A stretch of DNA of 64,000 bases, from assembly GCF_004342005.1 (NCBI RefSeq), contig NZ_SMBX01000009.1:1-64000 (forward strand), given 5' to 3'. The position numbers and the translations under genes were made by a program. The DNA is from Paracandidimonas soli (GTDB taxonomy: Bacteria > Pseudomonadota > Gammaproteobacteria > Burkholderiales > Burkholderiaceae_B). Shown here in pieces: positions 18,310 to 28,294 of this stretch. Position 1 is the stretch's first letter. Every line of letters starts with the position of its first letter. The notes under the pieces are model-generated. The model had not been told where the DNA came from and searched no databases. It saw only the letters and a program-made list of their open reading frames with translations.

Positions 18310-21249
18310 TTAAAGCGTGCGTGCCACTTCCTTGACTTCGAAGACTTCGAGCTGGTCGCCGACTTCGATTTCATTGTAGCCCTTCAGGGTGAGGCCGCAA
18401 TCGAAGCCCTGCTTGACTTCCTTGACGTCGTCCTTGAAGCGGCGCAGCGAATCGAGCCAGCCCGTCCATTGCACCACGTTGTTGCGCAGCAGGCGGATCT
18501 GCGAATCGCGGCGCACCACGCCGTCGGTGACCATGCAGCCGGCAATGTTGCCGATGCGCGAGACGTGATAGATTTCGCGGATCTCGACCATGCCAATGAC
18601 CTCTTCGCGTTTTTCCGGCATCAGCATGCCCGACAGCGCGTTGCGCACGTCATCCACTGCGTCGTAGATGATGTTGTAGTAGCGCAGGTCGATGCCGTTG
18701 GCCTCGGCCAGGCGCTTGGCGCTCTGGTCGGCGCGCACGTTGAAGGCGATGATGACGGCGCGCGAGGCGATCGCCAGGTTGACGTCGCTTTCGGAAACGC
18801 CGCCCACTGCGGCATGCACCACCTGCACGCGGACTTCGTCCGTGGACAGCTTGAGCAGCGATGTCGCCAGCGCTTCCTGGGAGCCCTGCACGTCGGTCTT
18901 GATGATGAGCGCCAGCGTCTGGACGCCTTCTCCGATGCCGTCGAACATGGACTCCAGCTTGGCCGCCTGCTGGCGCGCCAGCTTGACGTCGCGGAACTTG
19001 CCTTGGCGGAACAGCGCGATTTCGCGCGCCTTGCGCTCGTCGGTCATGGCGATCAGCTCGTCGCCGGCATCCGGCACTTCGGACAGGCCCTGGATTTCCA
19101 CCGGAATGGAAGGACCCGCGGCGTTGATGGCCTTGCCGGTTTCGTTCGTCATGGCGCGAACCCGGCCGAACGACGCGCCGACCAGCACGGCATCGCCGCG
19201 GTTCAGCGTGCCGCTCTGCACCAGGATGGTGGCGACCGGACCACGGCCCTTGTCCAGGCGGGATTCGATGACCAGGCCCTTGGCGGGCGCTTCGACAGGC
19301 GCCTTCAGTTCCAGCATTTCGGCCTGCAGCAGTACGTTTTCGAGCAGGTCATCGATGCCGGAACCGGTCTTTGCGGACACAGGCACGAAGGGCACGTCGC
19401 CGCCGTATTCTTCGGGCACGACCTCTTCCGCCACCAGTTCCTGCTTGACGCGATCGGGGTTGCCCTCGGGTTTGTCGACCTTGGTGATCGCCACGACGAT
19501 CGGCACGCCGGCCGCGCGGGCATGGTGAATGGCTTCGCGCGTTTGCGGCATGACGCCGTCATCGGCGGCCACCACCAGGATCACCACGTCGGTAGCCTTG
19601 GTACCGCGCGCGCGCATGGCCGTAAAGGCTTCGTGGCCCGGGGTATCGAGGAATGTCACCATGCCCCGGTCTGTCTTGACGTTATAGGCGCCGATATGCT
19701 GCGTGATGCCGCCGGCTTCGCCGGAAGCAACCTTGGTTCGGCGGATGTAATCCAGCAGCGAGGTCTTGCCGTGATCGACGTGGCCCATGACGGTAACGAC
19801 GGGAGCGCGTGGCAGGGCTTCGGCCTGCTGGCTGTCTTCCGCGCTGTCCAGGAAGGCTTCCGGATCGTCCAGCTTGGCGGCGATCGCCTTGTGGCCCAGT
19901 TCTTCCACCACGATCATGGCGGTTTCCTGGTCGAGCACCTGGTTGATCGTGACCATCTGGCCCAGCTTCATCAGGTGCTTGATGACCTCGGCGGCCTTGA
20001 CGGACATCTTGTGCGCCAGGTCGGCGACCGAGATGGTCTCGGGCACGTGAACTTCGCGTGCGATGAACTCGGCAACAGGCGCTTCGCGGCGTTCCTGCTG
20101 CGCATTGCGGCCACGGCCGCGCGCTGCGCCGCCCTTGCCTGCCTTGCCGCCAGCGCGCCAGCCATCGCGGCCGCTGGGTGCGTCGGCCTTGGCCGCCGGC
20201 TTCTTGCGCGCGCCGTCGTTCGTCCAGGAAGAAGAGACTTCCGACGTTTTGATGGTTTTCTTGACATCGCCCGCCTTGGCGTCTTTCTTGGCCGCGCCCT
20301 TGGCAGTGGCGGGCTTGTGCAGCGTGCCGGCCATGGCGGGATTCTCGGGCTCGGGGGCCTTGAGCACCTTGCGCGGACGACTGAGCATTTCGCGCAGCGC
20401 CGCGGCTTCGGCCTCGGCCGCGCGGCGGGCGCGATCGCGGTCGGCATCCGAAGAACCTTCCGAAGCCTGCGTCTCCGGCTTTGCCGCGCGGGCGGGCTGG
20501 GAACGCGGCTCCTCGGCCCGGCGGGCTGCTGCCGCGGACTCCGCTGCCGCTTCGGCGCCAGATTCTTCCGACTTGGCGGACTCGGACGCCTGCTTCGCCG
20601 GCGCGCTCTCAGCCGCAGGCTCCGGCTCGGCCGCGGAGGCGGATTCGGGCTCGACGGCGGGTGCCTTGGCGTCGTCCTTGCTTTCCGGCTGGGCGGCGAC
20701 AGGCGTTTCGGTATTCTGGGGAGCTGCGTCAGCGGAAACCCCAGGCGCCTCTTCCTTGGCGGGAGCTACCTCTTTCGGCTGCGCCTCGGGCGCAACCGGC
20801 TCGGGCTGGGCTGCCGGCTCGGCCGCCGTGACAGCGGCGGGAGCTTCCGTCACTGGAGCGGCCTGCGGAGCCGGTGCAACTTCAGGCGCGGCATCCTGAC
20901 CAGCCAGGGCTTCCTCAGCTTCGACGCGCGCGGCTTCGGCCAGCAATTCCGCCGGATCGCGCTTGACGAACACGCGCTTCTTGCGGCGCTCGACCTGGAT
21001 CGTGCGCGAACGGCCCGAACCATCGGCCTGCCGGATTTCGGAAGTCTGGCGACGCGTCAGGGTGATTTTCTGCCCTTCGTTCGTACCATGCGCGCGGCGC
21101 AATGACTCCAGCAACCTGGCCTTGTCCGCATCAGTCACCTCATCGTTAACAGACTTGAGCTCGACACCTGCGGAGCGCAGCTGGTCCAGCAGCACCTCCG
21201 CGGGCATTTTCAGTTCATCTGCGAACTGGGTGACAGTGTTACTCGGCAT
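18310..21249 (-). CDS. infB: Translation initiation factor IF-2
   Basis: A 979-residue initiation GTPase that brings initiator tRNA to the 30S subunit. The N-terminal IF2-N module (residues 1-50) is followed by a long Ala/Glu/Pro-rich disordered stretch (about 90-380) and a second IF2-N copy (about 395-450). The G domain starts near residue 483 with [16 protein letters not shown] and [11 protein letters not shown], and domains II to IV reach the end. Length is at the upper end of the family because of the linker, as in other Burkholderiales. It lies 61 bases after nusA and one base before rbfA. Confidence 0.97.
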   Translation of the reverse strand: MPSNTVTQFADELKMPAEVLLDQLRSAGVELKSVNDEVTDADKARLLESLRRAHGTNEGQKITLTRRQTSEIRQADGSGRSRTIQVERRKKRVFVKRDPAELLAEAARVEAEEALAGQDAAPEVAPAPQAAPVTEAPAAVTAAEPAAQPEPVAPEAQPKEVAPAKEEAPGVSADAAPQNTETPVAAQPESKDDAKAPAVEPESASAAEPEPAAESAPAKQASESAKSEESGAEAAAESAAAARRAEEPRSQPARAAKPETQASEGSSDADRDRARRAAEAEAAALREMLSRPRKVLKAPEPENPAMAGTLHKPATAKGAAKKDAKAGDVKKTIKTSEVSSSWTNDGARKKPAAKADAPSGRDGWRAGGKAGKGGAARGRGRNAQQERREAPVAEFIAREVHVPETISVADLAHKMSVKAAEVIKHLMKLGQMVTINQVLDQETAMIVVEELGHKAIAAKLDDPEAFLDSAEDSQQAEALPRAPVVTVMGHVDHGKTSLLDYIRRTKVASGEAGGITQHIGAYNVKTDRGMVTFLDTPGHEAFTAMRARGTKATDVVILVVAADDGVMPQTREAIHHARAAGVPIVVAITKVDKPEGNPDRVKQELVAEEVVPEEYGGDVPFVPVSAKTGSGIDDLLENVLLQAEMLELKAPVEAPAKGLVIESRLDKGRGPVATILVQSGTLNRGDAVLVGASFGRVRAMTNETGKAINAAGPSIPVEIQGLSEVPDAGDELIAMTDERKAREIALFRQGKFRDVKLARQQAAKLESMFDGIGEGVQTLALIIKTDVQGSQEALATSLLKLSTDEVRVQVVHAAVGGVSESDVNLAIASRAVIIAFNVRADQSAKRLAEANGIDLRYYNIIYDAVDDVRNALSGMLMPEKREEVIGMVEIREIYHVSRIGNIAGCMVTDGVVRRDSQIRLLRNNVVQWTGWLDSLRRFKDDVKEVKQGFDCGLTLKGYNEIEVGDQLEVFEVKEVARTL

Positions 21250-21310
21250 TCGACTCTCTCTTGCTATCTGCAGCTATTCAATAAGTACTACGGGAAGGAC
21301 TGCGCCTCCT

Positions 21311-22795
21311 TCAGGAAGCGTCATCCTCGAACCAATGTGCGCGTGCGCGCATAATCATGTCGCTGGCCTGCTCTTCGTCCAGGCCGGTGATTTCGGCCAG
21401 TTCGTCCGTGGCCAGCTCGGCCAGGTCGTCCAGCGTGACGACATCGTTTTCCGCCAGCTTGGCGACCAGGGCGGGCGTCATGCCTTCGACTTCCAGCAGG
21501 TCGCGCGCCGTCTGCACGCGCTCTTCCTGGGCGATGGCTTCGGTCAGAAGCGCATTGCGGGCGCGCGTGCGCAGCTCGTTGATCGTGTCTTCGTCGAAGG
21601 CTTCGATCTCGAACAGTTCCTGGATGGGAACATAAGCGATTTCTTCCAGCCCCGTGAAGCCTTCGTCGATGAGGATGTCGGCCACTTCTTCGTCGACATC
21701 CAGCTTGGTGATGAAGGTCTGGCGCAGCTCTGCGCGCTCTTCTTCCTGGCGGCTCTGGCTTTCCTCGGGCGACATGATGTTGATCTGCCAGCCGGTCAGC
21801 TCGGAAGCCAGGCGGACGTTCTGCCCGCGGGCGCCAATGGCCTTGGGCAGGTTCTCGGCGTCGACGACGACGTCCATGGCGTGCTTGTCTTCATCGACCA
21901 GGATGGATTCGACGTGGGCCGGAGCCAGCGCGCCGATCACGAATTCGGCCGGATCCTCGGCCCACAGGACGATGTCGACCTGCTCGCCTCCCAGCTCGTT
22001 GCGCACAGCGGTGACGCGCGAGCCGCGCATGCCGACGCAAGTGCCGATGGGATCGATGCGCTTGTCGTAGGCCACCACGGCGATCTTGGCACGGATGCCG
22101 GGGTCGCGCGCGGCCGCCTTGATTTCGAGCAGGCCCTGTTCGATCTCAGGCACCTCGTTTTCGAACAGTTCGCGGATGAATTCCGGCGCCGTGCGCGACA
22201 GGATGACCTGCTGGCCGCGCGCCTGGTGATCGACCTTCATGACCCATGCGCGGATGCGGTCGCCCACGCGGAAGTTTTCCTTGGGGATCATTTCGCTGCG
22301 CGGCAGGCGGGCTTCGATCTTGCCGGTTTCGACGATGAAGTCGCCCTTGTCCAGGCGCTTGATGGTGCCGGAGATAATGGTTTCGCCGCGCTCGAGGAAG
22401 TCGTTGAGCACCTGCTCGCGCTCGGCGTCGCGGATGCGCTGCAGGATGGCCTGCTTGGCCGCCTGCGCACCGATGCGGCCGAACTCTACAGGTTCGAGCG
22501 GCTCTTCGATGTACTCGCCCACCTCGATGCCGGGAACGATTTCCTGCGCATCGGAATAAAGCTCTTGTTGATCCGGCTCTTGCAGGCCGGCCTCGTCGGG
22601 CACGACCAGCCAGCGGCGGAATCCTTCGTGTTCGCCTGAGACGCGGTCGATCGATACGCGAATATCCGCATCTTCCTTGAAGCGCTTTTTCATGGCCGAA
22701 GCGAGCGCATTCTCGAGCGCGCCGAACACGACTTCACGTTCAACGTTCTTTTCACGCGCCAGCGCATCAACCAGTAACAGAATTTCGCGACTCAT
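21311..22795 (-). CDS. nusA: Transcription termination/antitermination factor NusA
   Basis: A 494-residue RNA polymerase-associated factor for pausing, termination and rRNA antitermination. An N-terminal polymerase-binding domain ([18 protein letters not shown]) is followed by an S1 domain (about 135-200), KH domains (about 230-350, with [11 protein letters not shown] and the second KH loop [14 protein letters not shown]) and two acidic C-terminal AR2 repeats (about 365-494). Its start overlaps the rimP stop by four bases. A candidate attenuator upstream of rimP could place the whole operon under NusA-dependent feedback, as known for nusA operons elsewhere. Confidence 0.97.
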   Translation of the reverse strand: MSREILLLVDALAREKNVEREVVFGALENALASAMKKRFKEDADIRVSIDRVSGEHEGFRRWLVVPDEAGLQEPDQQELYSDAQEIVPGIEVGEYIEEPLEPVEFGRIGAQAAKQAILQRIRDAEREQVLNDFLERGETIISGTIKRLDKGDFIVETGKIEARLPRSEMIPKENFRVGDRIRAWVMKVDHQARGQQVILSRTAPEFIRELFENEVPEIEQGLLEIKAAARDPGIRAKIAVVAYDKRIDPIGTCVGMRGSRVTAVRNELGGEQVDIVLWAEDPAEFVIGALAPAHVESILVDEDKHAMDVVVDAENLPKAIGARGQNVRLASELTGWQINIMSPEESQSRQEEERAELRQTFITKLDVDEEVADILIDEGFTGLEEIAYVPIQELFEIEAFDEDTINELRTRARNALLTEAIAQEERVQTARDLLEVEGMTPALVAKLAENDVVTLDDLAELATDELAEITGLDEEQASDMIMRARAHWFEDDAS

Positions 22796-23286
22796 CGCTT
22801 TTTACCCTTGAAATCAAGTATGGGATCCAATTTGGCGCGTTCGATATCGGCCAACGTGAAGCTGAGCACCTGAGGCTCTTCGCCCTTGGCTGCCTCCAGC
22901 TCCAGGCCGAAGACCGGCCCGTTGTCGGAATCAGGAACGACGACGTCATCGGACGAACGTAAAATACCAGCAAATACCTTGCGGCTCTCGATTGCCTCGC
23001 GCAAGCGGATCTCGACACGCTCGCCGACGAAACGCAGGAACTCCGCCTCGTTGCGCAAAGGGCGGTCCGTGCCCGGGGAACCGACTTCCAGGCGCTTGTA
23101 ATCGATGTTTTCGACTTCGAAAACCCGCGACAGCTGGCGCGAAACCTGCTCGCAATCCTCGATGCGCACACCGCCGATGCGATCGATAGTGACGCGCAGC
23201 AGCCCCTGCGGAGCACGCTCCACATCGACCAGCTCGATATCGGTGCCCGCCAGGGCTTCCTGTGTCAACGAAAAAATATCTGCCAT
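22792..23286 (-). CDS. rimP: Ribosome maturation factor RimP
   Basis: A 164-residue 30S maturation protein: [40 protein letters not shown] and [20 protein letters not shown] are the family's conserved N-terminal half, and the C-terminal SH3-like domain ends [11 protein letters not shown]. The start at 23286 (MADIF) agrees with the family, although no Shine-Dalgarno sequence is visible: the start codon is only six bases after the T run of a strong hairpin. An in-frame ATG at 23331 would place that hairpin inside the coding sequence. It is the first gene of the nusA operon. Confidence 0.93.
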   Translation of the reverse strand: MADIFSLTQEALAGTDIELVDVERAPQGLLRVTIDRIGGVRIEDCEQVSRQLSRVFEVENIDYKRLEVGSPGTDRPLRNEAEFLRFVGERVEIRLREAIESRKVFAGILRSSDDVVVPDSDNGPVFGLELEAAKGEEPQVLSFTLADIERAKLDPILDFKGKKR

Positions 23287-23292
23287 AAATTC

Positions 23293-23321
23293 AAAAAAAA
23301 ATGGGCTGTCTTCCCAGCCCA
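23293..23321 (-). terminator. Intrinsic terminator/attenuator in the rimP leader
   Basis: On the minus strand TGGGCTG (from 23321) and CAGCCCA (to 23302) form a seven-pair stem with a six-base loop, directly followed by a run of nine T residues. It ends six bases before the rimP start codon. Its placement after the 3' end of rluB allows two readings: the rluB terminator, or an attenuator of the rimP-nusA-infB operon. Confidence 0.8.
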
Positions 23322-23529
23322 CTGTTGCCATGCCCGCATCGTGCCGACTCCGCACCACGGGTGAGGCCGTACCCCGGAAAACGCCCCGGACCACGGCAAC
23401 AACCCTGCGAAACGCCACGCTCCACGAGGAAATGCGCTGGCAATGCGGCTGTAAAGCCCTACATTTTAGCAGAAACCAGAGAAAATTCCTGCTGCCGCAT
23501 CGACTTACCGAAAAATACAGCCGAATTCA

Positions 23530-25206
23530 TCAGAACCTGGGGCCGCCGCGACGATTGCCGCCGAGAAAGCCCAGGTGGGATTCGTGCGCGGAAGCGCTGC
23601 GAGGCTGCCAGTCGTCGGACCGGCGGGACGGCTTGGCAGCCGTCTTGCGAGCGGCCCCCTGCTTGCCTTTGGCCTTGCCGCCGCCCTTGCCCGCATCCAC
23701 AGGCTGGGCCTGCGACGGCTTGCCTACCCTGGCCCCCGGCCCCCGGCGGCGCTGCTGTTCCTTGTCGGCGGCCGGCTTGGCGGGGGCGCCGGCCTTGGTT
23801 GTTTTTTTGCGCTTCGCCCCCCCCTCGGGATGGCCATTGGGCAACCCGCCGCTGAAGCTCTTGCCTGTCCCATAGGGATCGGAAGGCAGCCCTGGAAGCA
23901 CCCCTACCGAAACCTGCTTGCGCGCGCCTGCGATCTTGCCGCGACGGCTGATGCGCGCGCCGCTCAGGCCATTGAGTTCCATCGTGCCGAAACCGGGAGG
24001 CAAGGCGCTGTCGTGCGACAAGGGCTGCTGCTGGCGCTTGCCGCCGTCATCACTGTCCTCGCGCAGCAGCCCCAACTGCACCATCAGCGCGGACACCAGG
24101 CCGGCGTCCAGCTCTTCCCAGCGCCCGCGGCGCAGATTGCGCGGAAGAACCACCTCGCCGAAACGCGTGCGTATCAGGCGGCTGACGGTAACGCCGGCCG
24201 CCTCGAACATGCGCCGGACTTCCCGGTTTCGCCCTTCCTTCAGGGTGACGCGATACCAGCGGTTGCTGCCTTCCCCACCGATGGGCTCGAGAACACCGAA
24301 CTGCGCCTTGCCGTCTTCCAGCTCGATGCCGTTGACCAGCGCCTTGGCCTGGTCGGCCGCCAGCTCGCCCAGGACCCGGACTGCATACTCGCGCTCGGCG
24401 CCGTAGCGGGGATGCATCAGCCGGTTGGACAGATCCCCGGATGTCGTCAGGATGAGCAGGCCCTCGGTGTTCAGGTCCAGCCTGCCCACCGACAGCCATT
24501 TGCCCACCTTCAGCTTTGGCAGGCGAGCGAATACCGTGGCGCGGCCTTCGGGATCGTCATGGCTGACGATTTCGCCGGCAGGCTTGTGATACAGAATGAC
24601 GCGAGGCGGCTTCTTGGCATTGGGGCGAGCTACCAGCTTGCCGTTGACGCGCACCTGGTCGCTTGCCTTCACGCGCTGCCCGATATGCGCGGGCTCGCCA
24701 TTGACGGACACCCTGCCCGCCACGATCAGCTCTTCCATGTCGCGGCGCGAGCCGATGCCGGCATCCGCCAGCACCTTGTGCAGCTTCGGCATCAGCGCGT
24801 CGCTGTTCAGGTATTTGCCGAGACGCTGCGCAATGGGAGCGGTCTTTTCCAGATAGGCCAGCGCCTGGTCCGCATCGGGCTCCGTCGCGGCCGCATCGAC
24901 GCCCGCATTGGCATGATTGCGCGGTTTGCGGCCGCGCTTGGCGGCGGGCGAACGCGATTTTCCCGCCGGCTTGACAGGCGCGGACGGGGCCTGCTGACCT
25001 TCTCCTGCAGCCTGCTGGCCATCCTCGGCCGGCGCCGCCGATGGCTCGGCCTGAACCGCGTCGCCGCGCCTGCGGCGGAACGGCGTCCTGAGCTTGCGCC
25101 CTTTTTTCACGTTTGCGCCGCCCTCGGCTTTTTCGCCCGGCGCCTGCTCAACTGCAATCGCCGTTTGTTCCGCAGCAGCCGCTGCCTGTTCATTGTTATT
25201 CGACAT
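23530..25206 (-). CDS. rluB: 23S rRNA pseudouridine(2605) synthase RluB
   Basis: A 558-residue large-subunit pseudouridine synthase. A lysine/alanine-rich N-terminal extension (1-110) precedes an S4 RNA-binding domain (about 120-180, [20 protein letters not shown]) and the catalytic domain with Asp in [15 protein letters not shown] and [17 protein letters not shown] long basic Gly/Lys/Arg-rich C-terminal tail (about 390-558) follows, much larger than in Escherichia coli RluB (about 290 residues). I use the ATG at 25206; a TTG nine bases upstream has better spacing to GGAG. scpB lies directly upstream, a conserved pairing. Confidence 0.93.
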   Translation of the reverse strand: MSNNNEQAAAAAEQTAIAVEQAPGEKAEGGANVKKGRKLRTPFRRRRGDAVQAEPSAAPAEDGQQAAGEGQQAPSAPVKPAGKSRSPAAKRGRKPRNHANAGVDAAATEPDADQALAYLEKTAPIAQRLGKYLNSDALMPKLHKVLADAGIGSRRDMEELIVAGRVSVNGEPAHIGQRVKASDQVRVNGKLVARPNAKKPPRVILYHKPAGEIVSHDDPEGRATVFARLPKLKVGKWLSVGRLDLNTEGLLILTTSGDLSNRLMHPRYGAEREYAVRVLGELAADQAKALVNGIELEDGKAQFGVLEPIGGEGSNRWYRVTLKEGRNREVRRMFEAAGVTVSRLIRTRFGEVVLPRNLRRGRWEELDAGLVSALMVQLGLLREDSDDGGKRQQQPLSHDSALPPGFGTMELNGLSGARISRRGKIAGARKQVSVGVLPGLPSDPYGTGKSFSGGLPNGHPEGGAKRKKTTKAGAPAKPAADKEQQRRRGPGARVGKPSQAQPVDAGKGGGKAKGKQGAARKTAAKPSRRSDDWQPRSASAHESHLGFLGGNRRGGPRF

Positions 25207-25373
25207 AGTCGTCAAAGCACTCCGTTAACTTTTATTGCCGAGCCGGATCATCCTGTTCCGGCACTTGCACATTCTCTTCCGCCAGGGTCTCTGGCTCGGG
25301 TTGTATCTCAAAGGATGGCTCTTCGCCTGCGGCGTCTTCGGCATCGACCCCGTCGAATGCCTCGACAGAGACC

Positions 25374-26087
25374 TCATCGGATACGCCGCCCAAATTCCAC
25401 GACATCGATCTCCTGTCCTGCCGCATCCGCAAGCAACTGCCCGCCGGAAGAGGCATCCTCGCCTCCGGTTGACGCATCCCCATCTGTTTCGTCCTTGACG
25501 ATGATTTGCGCGTCATCCACCACATCGATCGGCAGATCGCTCAGGTCGAGTTCGGCCATGGCTTCGGCCGCATCGATGCTTTCCAGCTCCGGCAGTTCAT
25601 CGAGCGCGCGAATGCCAAGATCATCGAGGAACTGCCGGGTCGTCCCGAACAGCGCCGGCCTTCCCGGCGCATCGCGATGGCCGATGACTTCGATCCAGCC
25701 GCGATCCTCCAGGGCCCTGACGATCTGCGTGGATACCGTTACGCCCCGGATATCCTCGATATCGCCCCGCGTGACGGGCTGGCGCCATGCGATGATAGCA
25801 AGCGTCTCCAGCACGGCGCGGGAATACTTGGGCGGTTTTTCGGGAGTCAGCCTGAGCAGGTAGCGCTGCACTTGCGGACGGCTCTGGAAACGCCAGCCGC
25901 CTGCCAACTGCACCAGTTGCAACCCACGGCCTTCCCAGTTTTGCTGCAATTGTACGAGACTCTCCGACAGTTCGTCCCGCTGAATGCCGCCTTCGCCGAA
26001 AAGTTTCATCAGGTCCGACTGCGGCATGGGCTGATCCGCGCACAGCAGCGCAGCCTCGAGTATATGTATGGGTTCCAGTTCACTCAT
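25374..26087 (-). CDS. scpB: Segregation and condensation protein B
   Basis: A 237-residue kleisin-associated subunit of the Smc-ScpAB condensin. The two winged-helix domains span about residues 6-170: [14 protein letters not shown] at the start, [40 protein letters not shown] and [16 protein letters not shown]. An acidic tail follows and ends in EFGRRIR. In another frame the acidic sequence continues without a stop for about 50 residues to 25232, as if one base had been gained in the CCC run at 25389-25391. The annotated end is therefore uncertain. scpA is not in the window, and rluB is downstream. Confidence 0.92.
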   Translation of the reverse strand: MSELEPIHILEAALLCADQPMPQSDLMKLFGEGGIQRDELSESLVQLQQNWEGRGLQLVQLAGGWRFQSRPQVQRYLLRLTPEKPPKYSRAVLETLAIIAWRQPVTRGDIEDIRGVTVSTQIVRALEDRGWIEVIGHRDAPGRPALFGTTRQFLDDLGIRALDELPELESIDAAEAMAELDLSDLPIDVVDDAQIIVKDETDGDASTGGEDASSGGQLLADAAGQEIDVVEFGRRIR

Positions 26088-26131
26088 TCCTTGGTTCCAG
26101 CCGTCTCTCCGGTTGTTTTCTTTTCGAAGAC

Positions 26132-26160
26132 TTGCATAAAAATATAAAGCACCCTATAAT
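26132..26160 (+). promoter_or_regulatory. Sigma-70 promoter of the initiator tRNA
   Basis: TTGCAT (26132-26137), a 17-base spacer and a perfect TATAAT (26155-26160) lie 13 bases before the tRNA, placing the transcription start about seven bases upstream of the mature 5' end. Confidence 0.88.
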
Positions 26161-26173
26161 TCAATTCTTCAGA

Positions 26174-26250
26174 CGCGGGGTGGAGCAGTCTGGCAGCTCG
26201 TCGGGCTCATAACCCGAAGGTCACAGGTTCAAATCCTGTCCCCGCAACCA
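26174..26250 (+). tRNA. Initiator tRNA-fMet (CAT anticodon)
   Basis: A 77-nt cloverleaf with anticodon CAT in CGGGCTCATAACCCG, which carries the three G:C pairs typical of initiators. Acceptor strands CGCGGGG and CCCCGCA leave the unpaired C1-A72 that marks bacterial tRNA-fMet. The T arm contains GGTTCAAATCC, and CCA is encoded. Promoter and terminator flank it, so it forms a single-gene unit. Confidence 0.97.
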
Positions 26251-26256
26251 GATTCG

Positions 26257-26289
26257 AAGGCCGCTTGCCAACCAGCAAGCGGCCTTTTT
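26257..26289 (+). terminator. Intrinsic terminator of the initiator tRNA
   Basis: AAGGCCGCTTGC (26257-26268) pairs with GCAAGCGGCCTT (26275-26286) across a six-base loop, followed by TTT. Confidence 0.93.
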
Positions 26290-26886
26290 CGTTATGCGGC
26301 ACGCCGCGAGCATTGCGGCATGCGCGCGCAATTTCCCTCATACAGACAGCCGCCACGGGCGCAACCACAGCAAGCGGGGTGCCGGCCATGGGGCGGCGAG
26401 CATTTGCCGCGCACGCCGCTACCCCGGCCCATGCCCCGCGACAGCGACTGAGCGCGTACAACGAAAACGCCATCAGAAGAAAAAACACCATGAAATGTAC
26501 TTGTTGCCTGCAGCAGGAACATCCAGGATCGGGATTGCGCCTTGGCGCATGGCCTTGCGGGCGAAGCCGCCGCGGGATCCGGCAAGCCGAAGCTATGCGC
26601 GAACCGGCATCAAACCTGTGATGCTGCTGCCAGAAAAGACATTGATTGCGTATGCCACTTTGCAGGAACCGCCCTGCCACCGGCATGGAAACTGTTGCCC
26701 GGTCGGGCCACGCGGCGCCTGCGCTATTGATTGAAGAGCTTGCGCAAGCCGCACCGCAGCTGCCCCGCACTCCGGCAATGGACAGCCATGGGGAATATTA
26801 CACCATCACGCCAGCGGAGGCGCAACTACAAAAATCGCGCCAGCCCGCTCCCGTGCGTGATTTACAACAGGACACAAGCCATGAAA
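26290..26886. other. Gene-free stretch after the initiator tRNA
   Basis: About 600 bases with no credible gene. Open frames here lack ribosome sites and family motifs. One minus-strand frame starting near 26491 (MVFFLLMAFSLYAL) has a hydrophobic N-terminus, but it runs into the tRNA and ends in the tRNA-derived string GTGFEPVTFGL, a known mis-annotation artefact. The region is somewhat less coherent in codon bias than the flanks and could be the scar of an old insertion next to the tRNA, but no integrase or repeat of the tRNA 3' end is seen. Confidence 0.6.
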
Positions 26887-27444
26887 CTAGCGCTTGCCGT
26901 CCGGCGGCACATTGCCGAAAGGAAATACCGAGAACATGGAGCGCGTCTGGTCCTGCATCTGCTCTTGCATCTGCACGAACATGTTCTTGCTCTGGTCGAT
27001 ATAGTTATTCATCATGTTCTGCAGGACCGGCGTCTGGACATTCATGAACTGCGCCCAGGCTTCCGGCCCCAGTTGGTTTCCATAAATGTTGTTCGACTGC
27101 GCCAGGCGCTCCTGGATCTCCATGAAGGCCTGCATGTTCTTTTCGAGGTACGACCCCATGACCCCCTGCATGGCATGCCCGTAGAAACGAATGATCTGCG
27201 CCAATACTGCCTGCGAGAACATGGGAATGCCGCCGCTCTCCTCCTCCAGGATAATCTGGAGGAGGATGCTGCGCGTCAGGTCCTCGCCTGTCTTGGCATC
27301 TACCACCTGGAACTGGTCGTTCTCGAGCACCAGCTGCTTGACATCCGCCAAGGTAATGTAGGCGCTGTTCTGTGTATCGTACAAGCGCCTGTTGGGATAT
27401 TTCTTGATCAGGCGCTTATCTGCGGGAGTTGAAGTCTGTACCAT
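26887..27444 (-). CDS. phaR: Polyhydroxyalkanoate synthesis repressor PhaR
   Basis: A 185-residue regulator that binds nascent PHA and DNA and represses phasin expression. The N-terminal PHB/PHA accumulation regulator DNA-binding domain (RLIKKYPNRRLYDTQNSAYI, then LADVKQLV) is complete, followed by the PHB-binding region with SRSILL-type and FSQAVLAQIIRFYGHAMQG segments. The C-terminal third is rich in Met/Gln and coiled-coil-like. I start at 27444 (MVQTSTPADKRLIK), seven bases after the phaB stop; longer extension lies within phaB. It is the last gene of phaC-phaB-phaR. Confidence 0.95.
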   Translation of the reverse strand: MVQTSTPADKRLIKKYPNRRLYDTQNSAYITLADVKQLVLENDQFQVVDAKTGEDLTRSILLQIILEEESGGIPMFSQAVLAQIIRFYGHAMQGVMGSYLEKNMQAFMEIQERLAQSNNIYGNQLGPEAWAQFMNVQTPVLQNMMNNYIDQSKNMFVQMQEQMQDQTRSMFSVFPFGNVPPDGKR

Positions 27445-27451
27445 TCTGTCG

Positions 27452-28189
27452 TTAACCCATGTGCAGGCCGCCGTTGAGCGAGAAGTCCGCCCCCGTCGCA
27501 AAGCCCGCATCATCCGAAGCCAGCCAAGCCACCATGGAACCGATTTCTTCGGGCGTACCCAAGCGTTTCACCGGTATGGTGGCCACGATTTTTTCCAGGA
27601 CATCGGGCCGTATCGCCCGCACCATGTCAGTACCAATATAACCCGGGGAGATCGTGTTGACAGTCACCCCCTTGCTGGCGACCTCTTGCGCCAGGGCCAT
27701 TGTAAAGCCGTGGATGCCCGCCTTGGCCGTGGAGTAGTTGGTCTGGCCGAACTGGCCTTTCTGTCCGTTGACCGAGCTGATGTTGATGATGCGCCCCCAT
27801 TGCTGGTCGATCATGCCTTCGATGACTTGCTTGGTGACATTGAACAGGCTGTTCAGATTGGTATCGATGACGGCGCGCCAGTCTTCGCTGCTCATCTTGC
27901 GGAACAGGCCGTCGCGCGTAATGCCGGCATTGTTCACCAGTACGCTGATGACGCCGAATTCCTGCCTGACCTTGTCGAAAGCCTGCTCCGTGGAATCCCA
28001 GTCGGAGACATTTCCGACCGATGCATGGAATTTATAGCCCAATGCCGCCTGTTCATCCAGCCATTGCTTGTAATTGCGGCTCGGGCCGCAACCGGCAACG
28101 ACGGTATACCCCTCTTTTGCCAGCCTTTGGCAGATCGAGGTCCCGATGCCTCCCATACCCCCGGTAACGTATGCCAGTTTCCCACTCAT
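27452..28189 (-). CDS. phaB: Acetoacetyl-CoA reductase
   Basis: A 245-residue NADPH-dependent short-chain dehydrogenase that reduces acetoacetyl-CoA to (R)-3-hydroxybutyryl-CoA for PHA synthesis. Cofactor loop TGGMGGIGTSIC is at residues 9-20, NNAGITRDGLF at 86-96, and the catalytic Ser139, Tyr152 and Lys156 lie in ISSVNGQKGQFGQTNYSTAK. It lies between phaC and phaR. The phaA thiolase that usually accompanies this gene is not in the window. Confidence 0.96.
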   Translation of the reverse strand: MSGKLAYVTGGMGGIGTSICQRLAKEGYTVVAGCGPSRNYKQWLDEQAALGYKFHASVGNVSDWDSTEQAFDKVRQEFGVISVLVNNAGITRDGLFRKMSSEDWRAVIDTNLNSLFNVTKQVIEGMIDQQWGRIINISSVNGQKGQFGQTNYSTAKAGIHGFTMALAQEVASKGVTVNTISPGYIGTDMVRAIRPDVLEKIVATIPVKRLGTPEEIGSMVAWLASDDAGFATGADFSLNGGLHMG

Positions 28190-28294
28190 GAGTTGCTCCT
28201 TGTTTCATATTTTGCCTGGCCCCCGGATACAGCCCGGGTCCGCCGGCGATACCGCGCTACAAAGGAAGACATGATCCCGCCTGCCAATACGGCA

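Noticed and set aside
18190-21105. 971-residue plus-strand frame opposite infB
   Set aside because: Shadow of the infB reading frame, His/Asp/Gly-rich, with no family motifs.
26207-26770. Minus-strand frame of 187 residues ending GTGFEPVTFGL
   Set aside because: The C-terminal string is the translation of the initiator tRNA read backwards, a well-known artefact; there is no ribosome site and no domain.
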